A stretch of DNA of 64,000 nt from Methylocaldum sp002005105 (GCF_051027545.1 NZ_CP194902.1:1736001-1800000); one strand, 5' to 3'. Positions 40,725 to 48,150 are shown, counted from the first letter of the stretch. Numbers and translations: made by a program. The notes: generated from the letters alone by a model not told the origin.

Positions 40725-41150
40725 TCAGTCGAACTCATTGTGCTGAGGGAGTCTGTCGGTGATGGTGAACCACGGCGCCTTCGAGCCGACGAAGATGTGC
40801 GCCGAGGGACGGATGGTAGGTTCATCGCAAAGCGTCCCGAGCGGTACGTGGACGAACTGACCTTCTCGAACCACGGAATAAAGGAGGGAACCGCACTTCG
40901 CGCACCGTGCGTCGTGGGCAAGTTCCTCTCCGAAGATGAGCAGGGATTCGGGCCCCTGGCTGAGGATGAGCTTCTCACGCTCGATACCCGCGAACGGCTT
41001 GAAGGCAGCCCCAGTAGCGCGGCGGCAGTTCGAGCAATGGCAATTGAGTGCGTAGCAGAAGCTATCTTCGACCGTGTACCGGACGGCACCGCATAGGCAT
41101 TTGCCCGACAACGAGCGAATGCTCGACGATGGATCGCGCGGTGTGTTCAT
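40725..41150 (-). CDS. GFA/CENP-V family protein
   Basis: 141 residues: GKCLCGAVRYTVEDS, CHCSNCRRATGAAFKPFAGIE, ARCAKCGSLLYSVV. These are the two zinc sites of the glutathione-dependent formaldehyde-activating (GFA) fold. Most family members have unproven functions. A second GFA protein is encoded at 44527. Confidence 0.92.
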   Translation of the reverse strand: MNTPRDPSSSIRSLSGKCLCGAVRYTVEDSFCYALNCHCSNCRRATGAAFKPFAGIEREKLILSQGPESLLIFGEELAHDARCAKCGSLLYSVVREGQFVHVPLGTLCDEPTIRPSAHIFVGSKAPWFTITDRLPQHNEFD

Positions 41151-41153
41151 GCC

Positions 41154-41240
41154 GCCCAACGACCAAGCTGACGCGCGCCGATGACGATGCCTGATAAAGC
41201 TGCAAAGCTTAGCGGCGTCGCCTCGAGCGCCTTGTTGGGC
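41154..41240 (-). repeat. attC site
   Basis: GCCCAAC (41154) and GTTGGGC (41234), perfect complementary cores, with CTGACGCGCGCCG and CGGCGTCGCCTCG arms. Confidence 0.9.
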
Positions 41241-41246
41241 CCCACC

Positions 41247-41630
41247 TTACGAGCGCTTCTGCGCCAAATAGTCTGCATACTCATCTTGAATTACGAACTC
41301 GTTCACTAAGCGCTCTGTGCAGCAAAAGAACCGACGCTCTAGCTCAGCGGTAAGCTTGGAAAAGGAGTCGGCGCTGAACGTTTCTACCGGATCCTCAAAC
41401 TCAAGTTCCGGGTCGAGCGGTCCGAATTCGTAAACGTCAGTAAACTCTGCGCTCCCGATATTCGCGCTCTCATAGACTGAGACAGTGAAGCCCTCTTTAG
41501 AGACACGCGCAGAAAGCCACCGAATGCCTGGCTTCCCGTCTCTGACACAAGCGCCGAGGAAGCACTCAATTGCTTTCCCTCTACTCAGGGCGGACTCTGC
41601 TTCGGACTGGGTGAGGTATCTTCGCGCCAT
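41247..41630 (-). CDS. cassette protein of unknown function
   Basis: 127 residues from the ATG at 41630. ARRYLTQSEAESALSRGKAIECFLGAC, IRWLSARVSKEGFTVSVYESANIGSAEFTDVYEFGPLDPELEFEDP. It is acidic, soluble and without a recognised family; such proteins are frequent in integrons. Confidence 0.7.
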   Translation of the reverse strand: MARRYLTQSEAESALSRGKAIECFLGACVRDGKPGIRWLSARVSKEGFTVSVYESANIGSAEFTDVYEFGPLDPELEFEDPVETFSADSFSKLTAELERRFFCCTERLVNEFVIQDEYADYLAQKRS

Positions 41631-41638
41631 ATTCTTGA

Positions 41639-41716
41639 GCCTAACGTTTGAGCTCACACGCGCGCGGAAGCGGGCAAAGCTCGCGGTAGCGCGTCGGTTG
41701 GAGCGATCGGTTGGAC
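41639..41716 (-). repeat. attC site of the DUF4440 cassette
   Basis: GCCTAAC (41639) and GTTGGAC (41710). GCTCACACGCGCGCGGAAGC pairs with GCTCGCGGTAGCGCG. Confidence 0.88.
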
Positions 41717-41717
41717 G

Positions 41718-42650
41718 TCATGTGCTAGAACGCTGAACTGGTGACAAGAGGTTTGCGTCTCTGGCCAGGAGCCACTCGCCATGCTCACGCCGCAGGACCG
41801 TAAGCGTATACCCCACTCGCTCTATCGCCTGGCTCGCCCCTGGCGGTGTGACCGCGACAGAAAGTTTGGTCCATACGAACGCCATGTCACCAGAAACTTG
41901 AACCTCCTGAATCTCCGACGTGCCCTCGAACTTCGGACGAGGGCTGCCGGGCGGGACCTGTGACAGGGCCGCAAACTCCGCCTTTCGCATAGGCGGCCGG
42001 CCAGGAACGAGAAAGACAACATCGTCTGTCATGAGACCAAGCACGGTCTTTATGTCGCCTGCCTTGGTGGCGGACTGCCACGTTTGAACAAGCGCGCGGA
42101 TTTGGTCTTCATCGCTCAACATACTGATCTTGTTGATGGGACGCCTAACGTTCGAGCTAACGCGACCCTCCACGGCCGGCCGCGCGGGCAAGGCGGCATT
42201 CGTGGGTTTGAGCGTCTTGTTGAAGTACACCACTCGCTCCGTCACTGCGAAGCCCAGCTTGCGGTGGACGGCTTGACTCACCTCGTTCTCGATGGGCGTG
42301 TCGGAAGCCAACTCCACGCAACCTCTAGAAGTGGCCCACTGAGCCACCACCTCGACCAAAGCTCTTGCCACGCCTCGTTTTCGGGCGCCTGGGCTCACGT
42401 ACAGACCTTCCAGGAATGCGACGGGCGCGGACTTAGTGCCGTTCACGTGGTCGGTCCGGATGGAGGCTTCGGCGAAACCAACTGCTCCTTGCTCTGCTGA
42501 CCGGGCGATGAACTGAGCGTAGCGCTCCGGCTCTACCAAGAAGGCGGCCATCTCGTCCAGATGCTCGTCTGCGCGCCCATCAGGCCACAACTCGAGGCGC
42601 AAGCGCAGCCAGTCAGGATCCAGCGCAGTGGCCAACCGCTCGATCTTCAT
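41718..42650 (-). CDS. AAC(6')-like acetyltransferase fused through an attC to a DUF4440 protein
   Basis: 310 residues in one frame. Residues ~1-150 are a GNAT acetyltransferase with AAC(6')-I traits: VGFAEASIRTDHVNGTKSAPVAFLEGLYVSPGARKRGVARALV, CVELASDTPIENEVSQAVHRKLGF, ERVVYFNKTL. About 25 residues are then encoded by the attC itself. They lead without a stop into MLSDEDQIRALVQTWQSATKAGDIKTVLGLMTDDVVFLVPG..., a SnoaL-like/DUF4440 protein that also has its own ATG at 42122. AAC(6') enzymes acetylate aminoglycosides with acetyl-CoA; activity here is inferred. The fusion may make one long and one short product. Confidence 0.85.
   Translation of the reverse strand: MKIERLATALDPDWLRLRLELWPDGRADEHLDEMAAFLVEPERYAQFIARSAEQGAVGFAEASIRTDHVNGTKSAPVAFLEGLYVSPGARKRGVARALVEVVAQWATSRGCVELASDTPIENEVSQAVHRKLGFAVTERVVYFNKTLKPTNAALPARPAVEGRVSSNVRRPINKISMLSDEDQIRALVQTWQSATKAGDIKTVLGLMTDDVVFLVPGRPPMRKAEFAALSQVPPGSPRPKFEGTSEIQEVQVSGDMAFVWTKLSVAVTPPGASQAIERVGYTLTVLRREHGEWLLARDANLLSPVQRSST
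42143..42225 (-). repeat. attC site that is translated through
   Basis: GCCTAAC (42143) and GTTGAAG (42219, last base off consensus). GGCCGGCCGCGCGGGCAAGG forms the hairpin. The - strand frame of the acetyltransferase has no stop across the site. Confidence 0.8.
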
Positions 42651-42653
42651 ACC

Positions 42654-42731
42654 GCCCAACGCCTGAACTCGGCCGACGTTTTGCCGCGGCGGAGCGGAGG
42701 CAAAACGGTCGGCTGGCGTGCCGTGTTAGGC
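42654..42731 (-). repeat. attC site
   Basis: GCCCAAC (42654) and GTTAGGC (42725); arms CGGCCGACGTTTTGCC and GGCAAAACGGTCGG. Confidence 0.92.
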
Positions 42732-43124
42732 AGCAAGGTTCAGCTGCCAAGATACGCCGAAGCGATCATTTACCCAGCCGAACCGCTGGCTGAACCCGTA
42801 GTTGTCCAAAGGCATCAGGACTTGGCCGCCCTCAGACAGCGTTTCAAATGCCTGCTCTAGCTCTGCTGCCGAACCAAATTCCACGAAAGTGGAACTCGAA
42901 GGCGTGAACGAAAAATCATGCTTTATCGGGCTATCCGAGCACATGAACTCGCGGCCGCAAATAGTGAATAAGGCGACCTTTATCGTGCCGGCAGCACCCG
43001 GCTCGCCTTGAGTCCAGTATTCGACTCGCACCATGCGGGAATCAGGGAAGGTGGCGAAATACAGGTCAAGCGCAGCCTGCGCGCTGCCGCCCTGAAACAT
43101 GAGGAATGGTCTGGCTGTTGGCAT
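42726..43124 (-). CDS. PhnB/VOC-like protein
   Basis: 132 residues: FLMFQGGSAQAALDLYFATFPDSRMVRVEYW, IKVALFTICGREFMCSDSPIKHDFSFTPSSSTFVEF, LSEGGQVLMPLDNYGFSQRFGWVNDRFGVSWQLNL. This is the PhnB-like subgroup of the VOC fold, often misnamed 3-demethylubiquinone methyltransferase. Function unknown. Another member is at 50126. Confidence 0.92.
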   Translation of the reverse strand: MPTARPFLMFQGGSAQAALDLYFATFPDSRMVRVEYWTQGEPGAAGTIKVALFTICGREFMCSDSPIKHDFSFTPSSSTFVEFGSAAELEQAFETLSEGGQVLMPLDNYGFSQRFGWVNDRFGVSWQLNLAA

Positions 43125-43148
43125 TAGATACCTCGACTGGTGTTGGAC

Positions 43149-43309
43149 GCTTAACGAAGCTGTAGAAAGACCCTATTTTCGAGCATTTTAGGGCAAACAA
43201 CCGATTGATTGTTCCCGGGCTCAATTTTCGAGTTGAGGGTGTTCTACGGCCTCAATGCTTGAGTTATGCCGTGCCGTGAAGCGGCATCGGCTTGAATGAA
43301 TTGTTAGGC
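43149..43309 (-). repeat. attC site of the glyoxalase cassette with a palindromic element inside its left end
   Basis: GCTTAAC (43149) is followed by the 88-bp element (43161-43248). A second left core CCTCAAT (43250), a short hairpin CCGTGCCGTGAAGCGGC and GTTAGGC (43303) complete the site. The element sits just inside the integrase cutting core. Confidence 0.75.
43161..43248. repeat. attC-associated palindromic element
   Basis: 88 bp with ends TGTAGAAAGACCC and GGGTGTTCTACG; the interior TTTTCGAGCATTTTAGGGC and CAATTTTCGAGTTGAGG match the copies at 40537 and 37580. It lies 37 bases upstream of the PhnB-like start codon. Confidence 0.85.
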
Positions 43310-43729
43310 GCTGCCATTGCGAAGCCTGATGTGTGATTCCGTTGGCTGAAGAAGATCCCACATGTTGCCGTAGAGATCGAGAAACACGGCAACCGTCCCG
43401 TACGACTCATGCTTTGGTTCACGGACGAACACGACGCCCTTTGATCGATAGGACTCATAGTCGCGCCAGAAGTCATCAGTGTAGAGGAAGAGGAACACCC
43501 GACCACCTGTTTGGCCGCCAATGCGGCTTTCCTGGTCTGGGCTTGAGGCGCGCGCGAGCAGGAGTTGGCATTCTGTTGCGCCAGGTGGCGAGACGACAAC
43601 CCATCGCTTGGATTGCTCAGGTACGAACGTATCTTCAACGAGTCTGAAACCGAGAGTACCGACGAAGAAGTCGATAGCTTCATCGTAGTCATGAACAACG
43701 AGGGAAACGAGGCCGAGCGATTGCTTCAC
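43304..43729 (-). CDS. VOC/glyoxalase-like protein
   Basis: 141 residues: LGLVSLVVHDYDEAIDFFVGTLGFRLVEDT, KRWVVVSPPGATECQLLLARA, GGRVFLFLYTDDFWRDYESYRSKGVVFVREP, GTVAVFLDLYGNMWDLLQ. A standard two-module VOC protein with metal-ligand candidates H14 and E near the end. It is a frequent integron cassette type. Confidence 0.93.
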   Translation of the reverse strand: MKQSLGLVSLVVHDYDEAIDFFVGTLGFRLVEDTFVPEQSKRWVVVSPPGATECQLLLARASSPDQESRIGGQTGGRVFLFLYTDDFWRDYESYRSKGVVFVREPKHESYGTVAVFLDLYGNMWDLLQPTESHIRLRNGSA

Positions 43730-43757
43730 TAAGATCTCCGACTGTGGTGGGTAAAGC

Positions 43758-43844
43758 GCCTAATGTTCACCATAATCGGCGGTGGAAAGCAGTGCGACGA
43801 AGGAGCGCCGCTTTCCACCGTCCGTGTTGATGGCGTTGTTAGCC
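43758..43844 (-). repeat. attC site of the HxlR-regulated cassette
   Basis: GCCTAAT (43758) and GTTAGCC (43838). GGCGGTGGAAAGC pairs with GCTTTCCACCGTCC. Confidence 0.9.
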
Positions 43845-43852
43845 AGTGATGC

Positions 43853-44122
43853 TTACCTCAACTCATAGATTCGAATACTTGAAATAAACGGATTGCTTTG
43901 GGCTAGTTTTTCGGCGGCATCAAGGCTTTCTGCTTCGATGATGTTGTAACCCGTAATGGACTCCATATTCCAGGGTAGATCCCTGGTGCCATTCTTTGAG
44001 ATTTCTCGACCACCGGCGAACCCACCCTGCTCGACTTGCTTGTCTGAAATGGACTCGAACCAAGCCTGCCAAGCCTTCATGATTTCCGGGGTGGGTTTTT
44101 CAAATCCATAATGCAGGAACAT
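43853..44122 (-). CDS. YCII-related (DGPF-like) protein
   Basis: 89 residues: MFLHYGFEKPTPEIMKAWQAWFESISDKQVEQGGFAGG and SITGYNIIEAESLDAAEKLAQSNPF, the dimeric alpha/beta-barrel YCII fold. It is the last gene of a three-gene unit (GFA, TfoX-like, YCII) and overlaps the TfoX-like gene by 46 bases. Confidence 0.88.
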   Translation of the reverse strand: MFLHYGFEKPTPEIMKAWQAWFESISDKQVEQGGFAGGREISKNGTRDLPWNMESITGYNIIEAESLDAAEKLAQSNPFISSIRIYELR

Positions 44123-44520
44123 AAACTTTTTCTTTGGTTTCTCCTCGTAAAGTGTTGAGGCTTGATTTTGGATTTTTCTGTCTTTGGGGGTAGAGTGCCA
44201 ACGTAAGTCAGTGCCATTTGCAGCCAGCTTTCGAGAGCATTGTCCTGGCTTATTCCAGCAGGTTCAATCGATATGAAACCAGGCATGGGATGACCGCCAC
44301 CGTCGCAACGCTTTGCCATGGCATTGGCAAGTGCCTGCGGTTCGGCATCTTTGCCGACGCGAACCATCAGGCCTTTCTTTGAAGCGCAGCACAGCATGTT
44401 GCCGTTTAGCAGAAAGGTTACGCCGCCAAACATGCGCTTCTCTGAAACCGGCAAGCCGATGAGCGAGTTCCGGATTCTGTCTTCAAGACTTGCGGTGCCG
44501 GAATGTTGGTGCGTATTCAT
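44077..44520 (-). CDS. TfoX N-terminal domain protein
   Basis: 147 residues: DRIRNSLIGLPVSEKRMFGGVTFLLNGNMLCCASKKGLMVRVGKDAEPQALA and AESWLQMALTY. The domain resembles the N-terminal half of the competence regulator TfoX/Sxy, but single-domain versions are of unknown function. It is the second gene of the unit, 6 bases after the GFA stop. Confidence 0.9.
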   Translation of the reverse strand: MNTHQHSGTASLEDRIRNSLIGLPVSEKRMFGGVTFLLNGNMLCCASKKGLMVRVGKDAEPQALANAMAKRCDGGGHPMPGFISIEPAGISQDNALESWLQMALTYVGTLPPKTEKSKIKPQHFTRRNQRKSLCSCIMDLKNPPRKS

Positions 44521-44526
44521 CACGGA

Positions 44527-44970
44527 TTACCCCTCTTGAGGCATGGGGGGCATTTCCTGGAAGGCAGGCAGTGCCGGGTCAAGGTGATCCCATGCCTGCA
44601 ACCGCTTCGTGTAAATCGCCATTTGCGGCGATATGGCTGCAGGGGAGTCCAGGCTCGCCACCCTGAATGTCACCATGCCTGGCATGCCGGAACTCTTTCC
44701 GAACAAGGGACTGCCACAGGTTGGGCAGAAACTCGTGATAACGCTGTTCCCGCTATCCGCCTTCCATTCAAATCCGCGGACGTTACCACTGATCCTCATT
44801 GCGGCTTCCGGTACCAGCGCGTGAAAGGCATGTCCTGAACCGCTGAGCTTGCGGCAACTTTCGCAGTAACAAAACCCCGTCATGGCCGGGGCTGCGGTGA
44901 CTTCATATCGTACGGCGCCACACAGGCAGCCGCCTTTTATGTCGACTGAGGCATTTATCTCTGTGTTCAT
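44527..44970 (-). CDS. GFA/CENP-V family protein, first gene of an HxlR-regulated unit
   Basis: 147 residues: KGGCLCGAVRYEVTAAP, CYCESCRKLSGSGHAFHALVPEAAMRISG, SFCPTCGSPLFGKSSGMPGMVTFRVASLDSP. These are the zinc-binding motifs of the GFA fold. It is divergent from the HxlR regulator across a region with two palindromes, so it is probably controlled by it. Formaldehyde chemistry is a family association only. Confidence 0.93.
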   Translation of the reverse strand: MNTEINASVDIKGGCLCGAVRYEVTAAPAMTGFCYCESCRKLSGSGHAFHALVPEAAMRISGNVRGFEWKADSGNSVITSFCPTCGSPLFGKSSGMPGMVTFRVASLDSPAAISPQMAIYTKRLQAWDHLDPALPAFQEMPPMPQEG

Positions 44971-45069
44971 GTTCTTATCTCCGTATTAGATGGGTGCTTG
45001 CAAAGTGCAAGCGACAGAATCATGACATGTAGACTTGCATATTGCAAGTGACTCATGTAGCGTAACGAT
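44971..45069. promoter_or_regulatory. divergent promoter region with two TTGCA-type palindromes
   Basis: GCTTGCAAAGTGCAAGC (44996-45012) and ACTTGCATATTGCAAGT (45033-45049, perfect with a TAT centre) share the half site CTTGCA/TGCAAG and are 37 bases apart centre to centre. They lie between hxlR-like and GFA genes and are likely operators of the HxlR protein. Confidence 0.8.
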
Positions 45070-45462
45070 ATGAGCAAAGAAGTTGACGTACCCGCATTCC
45101 GTTCTCAATGTCCCGTCGCTGCGTCACTCGATTTGCTGGGTGACAAGTGGAGCCTAGTTATCGTTCGGGACTTGACGATCGGCAAAAGAAAATACAAGGA
45201 TTTTCAGGATTCTCCAGAGGGCATTCCGACAAATATTCTCGCAAACCGCCTGCGTAAACTTGAAGGAGACGGAATCATCGAAAAACGTCCTTATCAAGAG
45301 AAGCCCGTAAGGTACGAATACGCTTTGACCCGCAAGGGGGCGGATTTGCTACCAGTACTACAACAGCTGGCGCTTTGGGGACACAAGCACATTCCAGGAA
45401 GTTGGTCTCCACCCGACTGGTTCTTGAACGCAAAGCCAGGCGACCTTCCGCCCGAAAAATAG
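45070..45462 (+). CDS. HxlR-family transcriptional regulator
   Basis: 130 residues. It has the HxlR winged helix: CPVAASLDLLGDKWSLVIVRDLTIGKRKYKDFQDSPEGIPTNILANRLRKLEGDGIIEKRPYQEKPVRYEYALTRKG. The N-terminal Cys (residue 14) is the position used for redox or aldehyde sensing in several members. It runs against the general direction of the array and is divergent from the GFA unit, so the cassette carries its own control. Confidence 0.93.
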   Translation: MSKEVDVPAFRSQCPVAASLDLLGDKWSLVIVRDLTIGKRKYKDFQDSPEGIPTNILANRLRKLEGDGIIEKRPYQEKPVRYEYALTRKGADLLPVLQQLALWGHKHIPGSWSPPDWFLNAKPGDLPPEK

Positions 45463-45483
45463 CGTTGTGATTCGCTAATTTAT

Positions 45484-45564
45484 GGCTAACGTTCCACTTG
45501 AGCCGCGCCTTGCCCTGGAGCGCAGCGGAAGGGTAAGGCGTCGGACTCGAAGCGTTTGTTAGCG
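45484..45564 (-). repeat. attC site of the RraB-like cassette
   Basis: GGCTAAC (45484) and GTTAGCG (45558); CGCCTTGCCCTGG pairs with AAGGGTAAGGCG. Confidence 0.88.
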
Positions 45565-46302
45565 GACAACCTCGGTCTCCCAGCCATCGTACTCTCCGCC
45601 ATAATCTCGAGCTGCCCGGAACAACGGGATGGTAAGATCGTCTATGTTAGCGATTGATGGGACGCCGATGCAGGACAGCCTGATACCGTAACTGTTTTGA
45701 TCGGATTCCGGTTCGATCAATGCTACTGTTGTGTAGCCGAGCGTTGCTGCGTGACTCGAGAACTTCTGACGCGAGTCTGAATCAGGAAAATATACCCAGT
45801 GCTCGATGGGTCTCTCCTTTTCGAGACGGTCGCCGTTTCTTTCGAGGGCCTCGCAGGTTCGACGATTCTGAATGCGCTCTCGGTCTTCATCTGACGGATA
45901 CAGAAACCTGAAGTAGGCGTTCCAATCAGGGTCGCTTCGCGTGCCATACTCGAACTCATAGGAAGGAAAAGCTTTCATGACATCTGCGACTCGTTCCGCC
46001 CAACCCTCGGCGGTGCGAGCATAGAAGTAAAGGTCGCGATACCCGTTAGAGGTGCTTCGGCCAACATAAAGCGCCGTTCCATCTCCCCGCAATGATTCCA
46101 GGGCGTCTTCTAGAGACTTGAGGGTTTCGAACTCGACTTGACTCGACAGACCATCATCTCGCGGCGCCTGCATATGAGTGCGGACATAGGCCATCACCGA
46201 ATACTCGGCCATGGGTGCTTCTTTGGCTATACCAAGGTCCACGAAGATGGATGCCGGCTTGTTGTCTACACTGCAGAAATAGAAGTCCCAATCGTCGCTC
46301 AT
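45559..46302 (-). CDS. DUF695 plus RraB-like protein
   Basis: 247 residues. The N-terminal half (DWDFYFCSVDNKPASIFVDLGIAKEAPMAEYSVMAYVRTHMQAPRDDGLSS, ALYVGRSTSNGYRDLYFYAR) is DUF695. The C-terminal half (FLYPSDEDRERIQNRRTCEALERNGDRLEKERPIEHWVYFPDSDSRQKFSSHAATLGY) resembles RraB, an inhibitor of RNase E. This pair of domains is known from other bacteria. It may influence RNA turnover, but that is inference. Confidence 0.88.
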   Translation of the reverse strand: MSDDWDFYFCSVDNKPASIFVDLGIAKEAPMAEYSVMAYVRTHMQAPRDDGLSSQVEFETLKSLEDALESLRGDGTALYVGRSTSNGYRDLYFYARTAEGWAERVADVMKAFPSYEFEYGTRSDPDWNAYFRFLYPSDEDRERIQNRRTCEALERNGDRLEKERPIEHWVYFPDSDSRQKFSSHAATLGYTTVALIEPESDQNSYGIRLSCIGVPSIANIDDLTIPLFRAARDYGGEYDGWETEVVR

Positions 46303-46314
46303 GATCTTTCTTAT

Positions 46315-46398
46315 TCGCTAAGTTTGAGGTAACCGGCCGCCGGAGCCCGAAGGGCGGAGGGAACCCGCAAGCGCAGCTTGCGGGCGGTCCGGTTAGGC
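46315..46398 (-). repeat. attC site of the zinc-ribbon cassette
   Basis: Left core CGCTAAG (46315, last base off) and right core GTTAGGC (46392). A long stem, CCGGCCGCC...GGGCGGTCCGG, contains AACCCGCAAGCGCAGCTTGCGGG. Confidence 0.82.
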
Positions 46399-46689
46399 GG
46401 ATGCCCGCAGCTTGTGCGGATTTCTATTTGGGCATGTTTTGTCACTGCATCTCTCCGGGATGGTTTTTGTTCCCATGACCATTAGTGCACCACATTTCTT
46501 TCCGTCGCGCATGAACGAGCATCTTTTTCCCGTTGGACGCTCGGGTAGCCAGTAATCGCACCCCTTGGACGTGCACTTGTAAATAGGACCGAAACGGCCC
46601 CGAGCGACTTCCAAAGTACCTTGTTTACAGCTTGGACATGGTACCCCGGTCGGAGGAAGACCAGCATGTGCGCATTCTTTGTCAGCCAT
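46393..46689 (-). CDS. zinc-ribbon protein similar to topoisomerase C-terminal fingers
   Basis: 98 residues with CPSCKQGTLEVARGRFGPIYKCTSKGC, CSFMRDGKKCGALM and ERCSDKTCPNR, that is at least two tetracysteine zinc fingers of the type found at the C terminus of type IA topoisomerases. It may bind single-stranded DNA. It stops inside the attC. Confidence 0.82.
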   Translation of the reverse strand: MADKECAHAGLPPTGVPCPSCKQGTLEVARGRFGPIYKCTSKGCDYWLPERPTGKRCSFMRDGKKCGALMVMGTKTIPERCSDKTCPNRNPHKLRASA

Positions 46690-46720
46690 CGTCGGCGCTC
46701 CTGAGTTCGGTTAGGGAATA

Positions 46721-46752
46721 GCTGGCGCAAGCGGTATTCCGATTGCGCCAGC
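46721..46752 (-). terminator. strong hairpin downstream of the AhpD-like gene
   Basis: GCTGGCGCAA and TTGCGCCAGC pair perfectly over 10 bases with a 12-base loop. It ends 15 bases past the AhpD-like stop on the - strand. No clear T-run follows. It may instead be a decayed attC, since GATTAGGC stands at its right. Confidence 0.5.
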
Positions 46753-46766
46753 AAATACTTCGGGGA

Positions 46767-47318
46767 TTAGGCCGTGCCTTCCGCCATTGCAATGAACTCG
46801 GGATTAGGTACGGCACCGGCCAAGTGATTGCTATAGTTGGTGAGCGTTTTCAGGGCCACCCCCATCACCACCTCAAATACTTGAGCCTTGGTAAAGCCGG
46901 ACATGAGGAATTTCTGCACGTCATCTTCTTTGACCCATCCCTTTTCTTCCATGACCTTGCGAGTGAAGTCGCGCAGCGCATTGAGCTTCCGGTCGGGCAG
47001 TGGCTCAAGGGCAATAACCGCCTTCAAGACAGCGCCATCAACTTCGGCCCTACGTCCCAACGCGGTGTGTACCGTCTTGCAATAGCTGCACCCGTTTAGC
47101 GTGCTGACGGTAAGCAAAACGACCTGTCTTTCCTGCGGCGTCAGCGAAACCTTGTCGAAAGCCCTGTCGAGGTTAAGTACGGCATCGAGTACCAGAGGCG
47201 ATTCGGACACATAGGCCCCCAGATTCGGAATGAAGCCGTATAGGTCCTTGACTTTCGCCAGAACTTCTGCGGCACCTGCCGGCGCGGTCATGTCTGAGTG
47301 TTGAGTGAAGATGCTCAT
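46767..47318 (-). CDS. AhpD-like carboxymuconolactone decarboxylase family protein
   Basis: 183 residues from the ATG at 47318, with GGAGAAAT upstream. The active-site motif is LNGCSYCKTVHTALGRRAEVD (CxxC plus His), as in AhpD and related peroxidase-linked proteins. It probably works in oxidative stress. It is divergent from a TetR regulator. Confidence 0.92.
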   Translation of the reverse strand: MSIFTQHSDMTAPAGAAEVLAKVKDLYGFIPNLGAYVSESPLVLDAVLNLDRAFDKVSLTPQERQVVLLTVSTLNGCSYCKTVHTALGRRAEVDGAVLKAVIALEPLPDRKLNALRDFTRKVMEEKGWVKEDDVQKFLMSGFTKAQVFEVVMGVALKTLTNYSNHLAGAVPNPEFIAMAEGTA

Positions 47319-47459
47319 GATTTCTCCGGAAAATGTAGTTGAGTATGCCGGCAAGCCCTCCGACTAGACCGGTCGGTACAGACTAGCTCAGAGTAGACAG
47401 ACCGGTCAACTGTTGGTAACGTTGCACCATGACTCAGCAAGAATTAGGGATAACCCAAA
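47319..47459. promoter_or_regulatory. divergent promoter with two ACCGGTC operators
   Basis: AGACCGGTC occurs at 47373-47381 and ACAGACCGGTC near 47399-47409, about 27 bases apart, within the palindrome-rich stretch between the AhpD-like and TetR genes. ACCGGT is self-complementary, typical of a TetR operator. Confidence 0.75.
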
Positions 47460-48059
47460 ATGAAACCCGCAGAATCACTCGATACGCGTGACCGTCTGCT
47501 CCAAACAGCCGCCGCCCTGATGTGGGAACGCAGCTTCCAAGCTACCGGGGTTGATGAGTTGTGCCAGCGTGCGAACGCAAAGAAAGGCAGCTTCTATCAC
47601 TTCTTTCCCTCAAAGTCCGATCTTGCGGTTGCGGCCATGGAAAGCTTTTGGGAACACGCAAGAGCTGGGATTTTTGAGCCAGTCTTTTCAGGCTCGGAGA
47701 GTGGCCTGACTCAGCTTCGTGAGCTGATTGAAAGAATTCATGAATTGCAGGTCCAAGTCTCCGCTGAAAAGGGAGGAGTTCTAGGGTGCCCCTTCGGCAA
47801 CTTGGGACAGGAGATGGCGCGCCAGGACGAGAAAATACGAGAGGCGTTGCAGAAGATTTTCGATTCTCACTGCCAGTTCATCGAAGCCGCGCTTGTCCGC
47901 GCGGAACAGGCAGGTGAAATTCCGGCGGGTGATAACCGGCAACGAGCGAAAAACATATTCGCCTTGCTGGAGGGGGCGCTCCTATTGGCAAAGGTCGCAA
48001 ACGACCCGCAGATATTTCGCCGCGTGATATCGGCGGTGACAGTTGTTGCAGCCGCCTAA
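47460..48059 (+). CDS. TetR-family transcriptional regulator
   Basis: 199 residues. Helix-turn-helix: DTRDRLLQTAAALMWERSFQATGVDELCQRANAKKGSFYHFFPSKSDLAVAAME. The rest is the ligand-binding helical domain (GVLGCPFGNLGQEMARQDEKI resembles the TetR_C_16 group). It faces the AhpD-like gene across shared operators. The gene ends in the attC of the next cassette, on the opposite strand from most cassette genes. Confidence 0.94.
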   Translation: MKPAESLDTRDRLLQTAAALMWERSFQATGVDELCQRANAKKGSFYHFFPSKSDLAVAAMESFWEHARAGIFEPVFSGSESGLTQLRELIERIHELQVQVSAEKGGVLGCPFGNLGQEMARQDEKIREALQKIFDSHCQFIEAALVRAEQAGEIPAGDNRQRAKNIFALLEGALLLAKVANDPQIFRRVISAVTVVAAA

Positions 48060-48150
48060 CGTTTGAGGTGAGGGGCCGCCGGAGCGGCGTAGCCGCGGAG
48101 GGAACCTGCAAGCGCAGCTTGCAGGTTCCCTCTCGACCGAATGGTTAGGG
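48054..48150 (-). repeat. attC site
   Basis: GCCTAAC (48054) and GTTAGGG (48144). GAGGGAACCTGCAAGC and GCTTGCAGGTTCCCTC form a perfect 16-bp stem. Confidence 0.92.

Noticed and set aside
40514..41089. N-terminal extension of the beta-lactamase frame up to 452 codons
   Set aside because: The extra part crosses the palindromic element, an attC and the next gene in another frame. The ATG at 40513 gives a perfect signal peptide.
46700..46775. An attC between the AhpD-like and zinc-ribbon genes
   Set aside because: The hairpin is good but the left core is missing, so it is listed as a terminator-like hairpin. The two genes may share one cassette.
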